Source: Streptomyces ruber
GTDB lineage: Bacteria; Actinomycetota; Actinomycetes; Streptomycetales; Streptomycetaceae
Assembly: GCF_014648075.1 (NCBI RefSeq)
Contig: NZ_BMQK01000019.1
Span: 1 to 64,000, forward strand
Direction: 5' to 3'
DNA: 64,000 bases
The position numbers were made by a program, and so were the translations under genes. A model generated the notes under the pieces. The model did not search any database and had not been told where the DNA came from. It saw only the letters and a program-made list of their open reading frames with translations. This document shows positions 41,060-48,299 of the stretch, in pieces (position 1 is the first letter of the stretch; each line of letters begins with the position of its first letter).

Positions 41060-41713
41060 ATGGGATCCCCGATGACAGACCCGACGGCCATCACGCCGGA
41101 CCGCCGTCCGGGCGGCCGCACCGCCCGCGTCCGCACCCAGGTCCTGGACGCGGTGCGCGCCGAACTCGCCGAGAACGGTCACGAAGGACTCACGATGGAG
41201 GGCGTCGCGACCCGCGCGGGAGTGCACCGCACCACGGTCTACCGGCGTTGGCGCGACGTGGGCGGCCTGCTCGTCGACGTCATCGAGGCCGCCGGTGAGA
41301 TCGACTGGCGGCCGCCGGACACCGGCTCGCTGCGCGGCGATCTGACGGCCCTCAACCAGGAGATCCAGCAATCCCTGGTCGTACAGCCGTCGTTCGCCGT
41401 CGCCCTGATGGCCGCCTCGTTCCACTCCGACCAGGCCGCGCGGGCCCAGACACGGCTATGGGCGGACCGGTATGCCCAGTGCGAGATCGTCGTCGAGCGC
41501 GCCATCGCGCGCGGCGAGCTCCCCGCACGGCTCACGGACGCGCGGAGCCTGCTGATCGCCGCCACGGCGCCGCTCTACCACCAGCTGGTGCTCCTGCGCG
41601 CCGATCCCGACCCGCAACTGCCGGAACGGGCTGCGGAGGCAGCAGTCCTGGCGGCTGCCGCGGGCGCCTTCTCCGCCCGCCGGAGCGCATGTGATCCCGG
41701 CGCTCCCTCCTGA
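41060..41713 (+). CDS. TetR-family regulator of the resistance locus
   Basis: 217 residues from ATG 41060, or 213 from ATG 41072; neither has a strong ribosome site. DNA-binding domain (about 20-70): ARVRTQVLDAVRAELAENGH, then EGVATRAGVHRTTVYRRWRD, a classic TetR recognition helix. The C-terminal domain, with WADRYAQCEIVVERAIARGE and LIAATAPLYHQLVLL, corresponds to the TetR_C_11/16-type ligand domain. It is divergent from Vat-Mgt and most likely represses both until a drug or endogenous metabolite binds. Confidence 0.87.
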   Translation: MGSPMTDPTAITPDRRPGGRTARVRTQVLDAVRAELAENGHEGLTMEGVATRAGVHRTTVYRRWRDVGGLLVDVIEAAGEIDWRPPDTGSLRGDLTALNQEIQQSLVVQPSFAVALMAASFHSDQAARAQTRLWADRYAQCEIVVERAIARGELPARLTDARSLLIAATAPLYHQLVLLRADPDPQLPERAAEAAVLAAAAGAFSARRSACDPGAPS

Positions 41714-41917
41714 CGGTCTGTGATCCTCGTCCAGCTGGTGTGGCCGTGGGCGCGGCGGCCGCCGTCGCGGACGTACATTTCGCCGAGGTCTTCGGCCGGT
41801 GCTGTCGCGCAACTGCTGTTCGCTCGCGCCGGTCGTTCGTCGCCGGTGTCGTAGGCGGTACGGCCGGGCTGCTGCCACCTGGTGGTGTCTCACCGATTCA
41901 GGTGTGAGGGCGGGGTG

Positions 41918-42757
41918 TCATGGGGCGTGCCTTCTGGTCGAGGTCTCTGGCTGTTGGGCGCGTTTCTCGTTGAGGCTGCGGATGGCGTGCATGTGCGGGG
42001 GGCGGTGGGGCAGGGTTCTGGCCGACGTTTCGCTGTGGCGGGTGGACGGGGTGCTGGCCAGGGTGGCAGCGATGATGATCTCTAGTTGTTCGGCGAAGCC
42101 CTCTCCGGGCGTAGGGATCTCGCAGTCGGGATTGAGGTCGTAGCCGCTGGCGACGGCTGCGGCTACGAAGTCGATGACCGCGGCGGTGGTTTCGGTGTGC
42201 TTGCGTCGTGTGACGGATGCAAGGCGGCTGAGGACATGCAGAACGGTGGGGATGCTGGTGTTGGCGTTGAGGTCGTAGGTCGGCCGATCGTTCCCGGTGG
42301 CGGGTGAGTCCTGCTGGGCTTCGCTACCGGTCTGCTCCTGCCAGAAGGCGGCCGCGTAGACGTCGCCGGACGCGAGGTGGTGCAGATGAAGGCAGTAGGA
42401 GGCGGCGGGGTCGCCGGCTCCGGCGGCGTACTGCCACCAGAAGCGTGCGCCGTCGGAGGCGTCGGCGAGCTGCAGGACGCAGCCGAGGATCCAGGCGCCG
42501 CGCGGGGCGGGCAGTTGGTCGGTGATGAAGTCGGCGAGCTGGCCGGGTGCGCAGTGGGCGACCGCTGCCTCGCACAGAGCGCGCAGGCGTTGCGCGGCGG
42601 CGTCGTCCACCGGATCGTGGCCGTAGCCGTCCCACAGGGATGTGCCCTCACCGGTGGAAGCGGGGTAGGCGGTGTCCTCGTACGCGATGGTGTCTGACGG
42701 GACCTGTGGATCCTGCAGCAAGAGGGACTGGGCGAGCAGGTCGTCGATGGCGGTCAT
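41918..42757 (-). CDS. Hypothetical protein, last gene of a three-gene operon
   Basis: 279 residues, soluble, with no recognised Pfam-type motif. The N-terminal half (about 45-155) is alpha-helical and includes RLRALCEAAVAHCAPGQLAD, then WILGCVLQLADASDGARFWW and AAGAGDPAASYCLHLHHLAS, a pattern reminiscent of Streptomyces tetratricopeptide-like partner proteins. The C-terminal half is Thr/Arg rich. The start overlaps the stop of the sigma-like gene (ATGA), so the two are translationally coupled and probably work together; a partner or anti-factor role is conceivable but unproven. Confidence 0.7.
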   Translation of the reverse strand: MTAIDDLLAQSLLLQDPQVPSDTIAYEDTAYPASTGEGTSLWDGYGHDPVDDAAAQRLRALCEAAVAHCAPGQLADFITDQLPAPRGAWILGCVLQLADASDGARFWWQYAAGAGDPAASYCLHLHHLASGDVYAAAFWQEQTGSEAQQDSPATGNDRPTYDLNANTSIPTVLHVLSRLASVTRRKHTETTAAVIDFVAAAVASGYDLNPDCEIPTPGEGFAEQLEIIIAATLASTPSTRHSETSARTLPHRPPHMHAIRSLNEKRAQQPETSTRRHAP

Positions 42758-43662
42758 CGCGGGGTGATCCCTCCCGGGGCGTCACGTCGGAGGTAGGTGC
42801 CTTCCAGTGCCCCTCGGGCATGGTGGTCGAGGGTGTGTGTCATGGCCGGGGTCAGGCCGATGATGTTGGGGATGGCGTCCGGGTGGATGTTGCACAGGTA
42901 TCGCAGGACGAGGACGTCCATCTGGTCCTGCGGCAGGCGGGCGACGGCGTCGAAGAAGTCGGCCTGCCGGTCGATCTGGGCGAAGCGTGCGTCGAGGTCG
43001 TCGATCCGGTTCTGGGCGACCGTGAAGAAGGCGGCGGGACGCAGATCGGGATGTCCGTCGGGGTGGTGCTCGGCGCGCAGCATGACGCGGGAGCGCAGCA
43101 TGCGCCAGGCATGGCGCGGCATGTTGGAGTTGGACACCGCTTCGTCCCAGCCGAGCCACAGGATGTCGAAGGCCTGCGCGACCACCCATTGGGCACGGCG
43201 GTCGGTCTGCAGGAGGGTTCGGGCGTAGGCGGTGTAGGGGTGGCGCATGGCTTCTTTGAAGCCCCGGTGGGCCACGGGTGGCTGCTCCGGTTCCAGCACC
43301 TGCACTGCGTGGATGCGCTTGTGGATCCAGGTGTCGTCCTTGTTCGCGTCGCGGGCGGCGGCCGTCCACAGGCGGCGCAGCGGCCAGACGGGGATGTCCA
43401 GGGCGCGGACCACGCTGTAGGTGATCTCCCAGCCCGGGTAGTACCCCTTGCCGCGCAGGAGTTCGGATATGCGGGCTTTGGAGTACCCGGATAACTTGAC
43501 GAGGTCGTCGAGGGTCAGTCCGCTGGCGAAGAACCGGCTGCGCACCGGCTCCAGCCACGCGCGGTGGGTGGCGCCGACATGGTCCTCGATCGCTTCCGGC
43601 CTGCGGCCGCGTCGACTCGGCGGTTCTTCGCCGGGCTGTCGGGGCAGGGGCGACGGTGTCAT
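42754..43662 (-). CDS. DNA-binding protein combining HTH and sigma-70 region-4-like domains
   Basis: 302 residues. Residues about 45-100 form an XRE-type helix-turn-helix (LTLDDLVKLSGYSKARISEL). Residues about 240-295 resemble sigma-factor region 4: FFDAVARLPQDQMDVLVLRY, then NIHPDAIPNIIGLTPAMTHT and LDHHARGALEG, fitting the LPxxQxxVLxLRY...IAxxLG...V...RAxxxL pattern. There is no region 2, so it is not a complete sigma factor. The central part is Trp/Arg rich. It overlaps the small membrane-protein gene upstream and the hypothetical gene downstream by 4 bp each, giving one operon. It probably acts as a transcription regulator. Confidence 0.72.
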   Translation of the reverse strand: MTPSPLPRQPGEEPPSRRGRRPEAIEDHVGATHRAWLEPVRSRFFASGLTLDDLVKLSGYSKARISELLRGKGYYPGWEITYSVVRALDIPVWPLRRLWTAAARDANKDDTWIHKRIHAVQVLEPEQPPVAHRGFKEAMRHPYTAYARTLLQTDRRAQWVVAQAFDILWLGWDEAVSNSNMPRHAWRMLRSRVMLRAEHHPDGHPDLRPAAFFTVAQNRIDDLDARFAQIDRQADFFDAVARLPQDQMDVLVLRYLCNIHPDAIPNIIGLTPAMTHTLDHHARGALEGTYLRRDAPGGITPR

Positions 43663-43889
43663 CGCGGCGACTCCTCACACCCGGCTGCTCTGGCAGCCGG
43701 CGCCATGTCGGCTGCCGCGTTCCGCCGCGTCTCCGTGCCGGTGAGGACGGCGACGATCTGCTGGACCAGCAGTCCGAGCGAAGGCAGCAGCGCGGCCACC
43801 GCCGCGAGATGCCCGAGCACGGTCATCACCGTGCTCCATGCGAAGACCGCCACCAGCACGGCGACGGCCAGCACTTGCCTACTGAGCAT
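43659..43889 (-). CDS. Small membrane protein, first gene of the operon
   Basis: The ATG at 43889 has a GGAAGG site 5 bp upstream, which decides against the in-frame ATG at 43901. The 76-residue protein has two hydrophobic segments (about 5-25 and 28-50) joined by a short turn with His, and an Arg/Ala-rich tail of about 25 residues, presumably cytoplasmic. There is no known family. Its stop overlaps the start of the sigma-like gene, so the three products of this operon may act as a membrane-linked regulatory unit. Confidence 0.6.
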   Translation of the reverse strand: MLSRQVLAVAVLVAVFAWSTVMTVLGHLAAVAALLPSLGLLVQQIVAVLTGTETRRNAAADMAPAARAAGCEESPR

Positions 43890-44851
43890 TTCACCTTCCA
43901 TTTCGTCGAAGAAGCAGGTCCGGAAGGCTCTTCTGCGGCGGTGCTGAAGCGCCGCTGAAGAGCCGGACCGCCAGCATGGTCCGTCGACCACCCGCCACTC
44001 AACGTGATCATGGAGTTTCGGAACAAATAGACCTGTGTCCTATGCAAGAACGATCGCCAGCCGCTTGGTCCCGGTCACCGTGGGCGGCAAACCATGCCTG
44101 AATGAGTACATTTGACGGCTTGAAACGTAGTTCTCCTTGCGGCACCACCGCGGGCATGGCGCACCATGGAAGACGGACGCCTGCCCCGGCGTCGCACCTT
44201 CCTGGTCTGGAAGGACACGCGGCCCTCTTGTGCTGAGGAACCACCGGAGAGGACCGCGCCGCTCCCGCCCGGCTCCGAGCCGGGCGGGAGCCGACCCTTC
44301 CACCACACGACGCGCCACACGGACATCTCGAGCTCTCGGCTCGTTCCCCGAGCTCTCGGCTCCGCCGGCGCAGGGAAACCCCGGCGGCCACGGGTGCGGT
44401 CCAGGAGTTGGAGTCCTGAACCTTCGCCGAACGCGCCCGCCCCCGGCCGCTGTCTCCCAGGGGCGGTACTGCAACGGTGCGGCAACGCGCCGATGGCGGC
44501 CTACCGGGCCCAAGGGCCGATGGGAGCTGCTCGATCAACGGCGGTACGCACTGCGCACCACACCCGTACGTGAGATCGGCCATCCCGGCTCCACGCATCC
44601 CGGTACAGGCCCCCGACCCCGATCCCGCAGAACGCGGGACAGGCCGCGCCACTCCACCGATCCCGGGGAGCGTGCGGTAGTCGACGGCCTGGGATGAGCG
44701 CCTCGTCGAAGATGCTGCTCCTTCGCAGGCTGCCGAAGCAGCACGCCTTCGGTGCCGTGGGCCTCGGGCTTGAGCGGCCGGCCCAGTCGTCGCTGGGCCG
44801 GCTCGGCATTCGTGCTCCCCCCGCGCGAGTGTCGGCTCCTTCCCCGGTGGC
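43890..44851. other. Gap of about 1 kb without a supported gene
   Basis: Long open frames on both strands here are GC-bias shadows with no motif. The only clear structure is the hairpin at 44777-44802. Confidence 0.4.
44777..44802 (-). terminator. Hairpin terminator, 10-bp stem
   Basis: GCCGGCCCAG-TCGTCG-CTGGGCCGGC is a perfect 10-bp stem with a 6-nt loop. It lies 50 bp downstream of the stop of the small minus-strand gene remnant at 44852 and fits a U-less actinobacterial terminator. Confidence 0.6.
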
Positions 44852-45125
44852 TCACTCCCCAGCGGGCAGGTTGAGGAGTTCGTCGGGATTGAGGATTCCG
44901 TAGACCCGGTGATCACATGCCCGCCCGGACCGGTGACCGCGACGAGCACCGCGTACGGCGTCCCGTCGGCGCTCCGCCAGGAGGGGCAGCGCGGGTCCCG
45001 TCCGTCGGAGCCGGGCCGCCAGACAGCCCCGGCGACCAGCTGCGGACAGGTCAGCGGAAGCAGCACCACCACCGCGTGCACCAGCGGTGCGTGCGCGGGC
45101 AGTCCCTTGATCTCGACAGGTCCCG
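44852..45125 (-). pseudogene. Small conserved Streptomyces gene with a frameshift
   Basis: One minus-strand frame reads VHAVVVLLPLTCPQLVAGAV, then WRSADGTPYAVLVAVTGPGG and HV. The expected continuation, YGILNPDELLNLPAGE and a TGA stop at 44852, is present in another frame, so a shift lies near 44895-44905. The start is unclear. The type is a small protein of about 90 residues of unknown function; my recall of the family is approximate. A terminator-like hairpin follows. Nothing else is supported in 45126-45521. Confidence 0.4.
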
Positions 45126-45521
45126 TGGTTCTTCCTCCGGCCTTTCGCCGCGCACCCCGCGGCGCACTCCGTCCCCCGACTGCGGACAGCAGACCACCCT
45201 CTGTCCCGGCCCGTACGAGTGAAGGGGCGAACGAAGGGACGCTCATGGTGAGTTGTCGACTCAGCGAGCCGTCACCGACCCCGCGCGCGGCGGACGGCCG
45301 AGAGGTCACGGCGCGCGGCGGGCCGGACCGGCGGCGTCCTTGCGTTCCCCGTGCAGGACGGCCGTCCGGCGCCGATACTCCTCCTCGTCCCGTCGATGTC
45401 GCCGCGGGGCGGCTGGGGCTGGTTGGCCATGTCACTGGGCACGCTCGTCCTCCGGGGACGTCATCGAGGCTCGCCTTCTCGGTGCCACGGCGTACGTCGC
45501 GCGTGCCGCTGTGCGCCGTGG

Positions 45522-46418
45522 TCAGTCGTGCGGGACCAGCGCGACCGGTTCGGTCACCTGGTGGATCAGTGCGTGCGCGACGGGGCCGGTGTGCGGGCCC
45601 ACCGCGGCCCGGTGCCTGCGGCGGCCCACCACCAGCAGGCCCGCTCCGGCCGCGGCCCGTACCAGGGCATGGACCGGGTGTCCCTCGGCGAGCGTCTCGC
45701 GTACGAAGACGTCGGGGTACTTCGCGTGCCACGGTTCGAGCAGGGCTGCGAGGTCGCGTTGCGCCTGCTGCCTGAGGAGCGCGCGCTCCCCGGCGTCCGG
45801 CAGGCCCCGCATGAGCGGCACGTGCCAGGCGTGTACGGCCCGCAGCGGCGCCCGGCGCAGGGCGGCGGCATGGAAGGCGAAGTCCAGCAGGTCGTCGCAG
45901 GGGCGGCCGGTGTCGACGGCGACCGCGACGTCGCGGCAGGGCGTGTGGGGCGACGGCTGCCCGGAGGCGTCCGGCAGGTGTTCCCGTGCCGCCGTGTCGC
46001 CGGCACGGACCAGGACCACCGGGCGCCGGGCACGGGCCGCGACGGCCGTGGCGACCGAGCCCGACAGGATGCCGCGGACACCGCCCGGGCCACGGCTGCC
46101 GATGGCCAGCAGCTCGGCGTCGTCCGCGGCGGCGAGCAGCGCGGGAGCGGGCCGCATCCGTATCCGGTCCGCGGCGATCTGCAGCTGCGGATACCGCTCG
46201 GTGAGTTGTCCGGCCGCGGCGTGCAGCACGTGGCGCGCGTGCTCCCGCGGCACGCGCAGCTCGGGCAGGGCCGGCTCGGCGCCGTCGTCGGGCAGTCCCT
46301 CGCCGGCGTGCACCAGACGCAGCGGCAGCTGTCGGCGCAGGGCTTCACGGGCCGCCCAGTCGGCCGCCGCGACGCTCTGGCGTGAGCCGTCCAGCCCCGC
46401 CACCACCGGCCTGGTCAT
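45522..46418 (-). CDS. Tandem-domain universal stress protein (UspA family)
   Basis: The ATG at 46418 has GGAGG 8 bp upstream. 298 residues made of two UspA domains. Domain 1 (about 5-145) starts PVVAGLDGSRQSVAAADWA and carries the ATP-binding GSRGPGGVRGILSGSVATAV (G-2x-G-9x-G-S/T type). Domain 2 (about 163-298) starts DVAVAVDTGRPCDDLLDFAF and ends VGRRRHRAAVGPHTGPVAHA with LIHQVTEPVALVPHD. Such proteins bind ATP and accumulate under hypoxia or growth arrest. It is 90 bp downstream of a second Usp gene on the same strand, within a larger anaerobic/dormancy island. Confidence 0.88.
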   Translation of the reverse strand: MTRPVVAGLDGSRQSVAAADWAAREALRRQLPLRLVHAGEGLPDDGAEPALPELRVPREHARHVLHAAAGQLTERYPQLQIAADRIRMRPAPALLAAADDAELLAIGSRGPGGVRGILSGSVATAVAARARRPVVLVRAGDTAAREHLPDASGQPSPHTPCRDVAVAVDTGRPCDDLLDFAFHAAALRRAPLRAVHAWHVPLMRGLPDAGERALLRQQAQRDLAALLEPWHAKYPDVFVRETLAEGHPVHALVRAAAGAGLLVVGRRRHRAAVGPHTGPVAHALIHQVTEPVALVPHD

Positions 46419-46508
46419 GGTTCTCACCTCCGCTGTCGTTGCGATGTCGGGTGCGGTGTCCGTTGTGGTGTCGGTGCGGGGCGCGTTCCGTACGTGCCGC
46501 CGCGGCTC

Positions 46509-47411
46509 TCACACGTGGGGGACGACGGCCACGGGGCAGCCGACGTGCTGGAGCGCGGCGTGCGTGACGGGACCCGTGCACGGGCCGGTGGGCCGTTCCG
46601 TCAGATGGCGCCCGAGCACCAGGAGGCTCGCTCCGGTCGCGGCCCGCAGCAGTGCGTTCGGCGCCCTGTCCGCCACCGCGGTCGCCAGGACCTCCACCTC
46701 GGGATACTTGTCGTGCCACGGCTGGAGGACGGCGGACAGGAACCCCTGCCACTCCCCCGCCCGCCGCGGCGGGTCGAGCAGGGCGACGTCGCCGGGGCCG
46801 AGGCCGAGCGGGCCCGGCGCGCGGAAGGCGTGCACGGCCCGCAGCCGCGCGCGACGGAGCCGTGCCGCCTCGAAGGCGAACCGGATCACCTCGTCGCACG
46901 GATCGCCCAGGTCGACGCCGAGCACCACGTCCCGGTAGCCGGTGCGCGAGGAGGGAGTCCCGTCCTCCGCGGGGAGATGTTCGTCCACCGCGTCCTCGCC
47001 GGCTCGTACGAGGACGACGGGGCGCGTGGCCCGGGCGACCACGCCGAGGGCCACCGAGCCGACCAGGAAGCCGGTGAAGCCGGTCAGCCCGCGCGAGCCC
47101 AGCACCAGCAGTTCGGCCTGCTCGGCCGCCTGCACCAGGGCGGCCGTGGCCGGGCCCTCGACCTGCGTGGCGGCCGGCCGTATGCCGGGGGCCGCGCTCC
47201 GGGCCCGCGCCTCCGCCTCTCGCAGGACACGGCGCGCCGAGGAGTGGCGCGCGGCCCGCGCCGCCTCGTCATGGTCCGGGCGAGGGCGCCAGTTCTCCGC
47301 GTGCACCAGCATCAGCGGCCGCTCGCGGCGCGCGGCCTCGCGGGCCGCCCACTCGGCGGCGGCCAGGCTCTCGGCGGATCCGTCGACTCCTGCGGCAACG
47401 GGCTCCAGCAT
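46509..47411 (-). CDS. Tandem-domain universal stress protein (UspA family)
   Basis: The ATG at 47411 is chosen because a G-rich site lies 8 bp upstream; GTG at 47420 would overlap that site. 300 residues, two UspA domains: domain 1 from PVAAGVDGSAESLAAAEWAA with GSRGLTGFTGFLVGSVALGV; domain 2 from DVVLGVDLGDPCDEVIRFAF ending LLVLGRHLTERPTGPCTGPV and CPVAVVPHV. It resembles the protein at 45522 clearly over its whole length, so the pair arose by duplication. A GGGCCG-AC-CGGCCC dyad lies about 92 bp upstream (47503). Confidence 0.88.
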   Translation of the reverse strand: MLEPVAAGVDGSAESLAAAEWAAREAARRERPLMLVHAENWRPRPDHDEAARAARHSSARRVLREAEARARSAAPGIRPAATQVEGPATAALVQAAEQAELLVLGSRGLTGFTGFLVGSVALGVVARATRPVVLVRAGEDAVDEHLPAEDGTPSSRTGYRDVVLGVDLGDPCDEVIRFAFEAARLRRARLRAVHAFRAPGPLGLGPGDVALLDPPRRAGEWQGFLSAVLQPWHDKYPEVEVLATAVADRAPNALLRAATGASLLVLGRHLTERPTGPCTGPVTHAALQHVGCPVAVVPHV

Positions 47412-47502
47412 GGCGTGCACCCCCCAACGTCGGGTTCATCCCCGCGAGGACATCCTCGCGCCGCACGCGGTGCACGGGGAGGGACCGTCAGGCCTTCGTA
47501 CC

Positions 47503-47518
47503 GGGGCCGACCGGCCCG
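47503..47518 (-). promoter_or_regulatory. DosR/DevR-like dyad upstream of the Usp genes
   Basis: GGGGCCGACCGGCCCG contains the perfect 6-2-6 dyad GGGCCG-AC-CGGCCC. A second, weaker GGGACCGTCAGGCC starts at 47481, 22 bp away. The spacing and core resemble the tandem sites at 51652 and 51672. Confidence 0.45.
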
Positions 47519-47565
47519 GGGCCCCGCGAGTTCCGCCGGCCCGGGCGGCAGGCCGGCGGGAGGTC

Positions 47566-48188
47566 TCACCGAACGGACGTGGACGTATGGCCGTCCATGG
47601 TCAGCGGTCGGGGCTCGCGCGCGCAGCGGTGCGCGCCCACGCCGAACCCGGCGTCCGGTGCGGACAGCCACTGGTGCGCGAAGCCGCGCGCCTCCAGCCA
47701 CTCACAGATCCGTGGTACCAGGTCAGGAGTCCTACGGTGTCGGGTCCACACGAGCACACCGCCCTTCCGGCACAGCTCGGTGCAGTGGTCCACGGTGGTC
47801 TCGCCGTCCTCGTCGGTGATGTTGCCGAACACCCCGCACATCAGGACCAGGTCCGCGGGGGCCATGCCGGCGTAGAGATGCGTCGACGCCGCGTCTCCCA
47901 CGGCCACCTCGACCCGCTCGGCCCGGCAGCCTCGGCCGCCCGCCGCGCCACCGCAGCGTTGCGCGGGTCCGGTCCGACCGAGCGGGCGCGCACGTCAGCG
48001 GCTCTCGGGTGCTGCGACAGCGCACCTGTCAGGTCTCGTCCCTGCCCACCGCACACGCTGATGACCCTGGCCGGGCCCGGTGGGCAGGTGTCCAGGGCCT
48101 CACCGACACGTTGCCGGACGACACGCAGCCGTCGCCCCAGGGGGGAGCCCGTCCGGTCGTAGTCGCCGTGCCAGGCATGCCGGTCCAT
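47566..48188 (-). pseudogene. Class I SAM methyltransferase with a one-base frameshift
   Basis: From ATG 48188 the frame reads MDRHAWHGDYDRTGSPLGRR, then ARVISVCGGQGRDLTGALSQ (SAM motif I) and NAAVARRAAEAAG. The continuation AERVEVAVGDAASTHLYAGM, ADLVLMCGVFGNITDEDGET and LVWTRHRRTPDLVPRICEWL is in another frame; the shift is at about 47920 and fits loss of a single base in a GC run. The joined protein would be about 207 residues, like a common Streptomyces methyltransferase family of unknown substrate. It may be a recent mutation or a sequencing error. Confidence 0.7.
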
Positions 48189-48299
48189 GGCCGAACGCCA
48201 CGAGACCGCCTCACCGCACGCATTACCCGGCTTTCCGTCGACGCGCCCGGACGGGCCGGGTCCCGGCGTCGGGGCCGGTTCCGCAGCGCCTTTCACTCC

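Noticed and set aside
42304..43494. Plus-strand frames opposite the sigma-like operon
   Set aside because: Antisense to genes with HTH and region-4-like motifs; no family similarity.
44008..45732. Single 574-codon minus-strand gene
   Set aside because: Only a segment of about 70 residues near 44910-45125 looks like protein; the rest is Arg/Pro/Gly shadow, so only a small frameshifted gene is reported.
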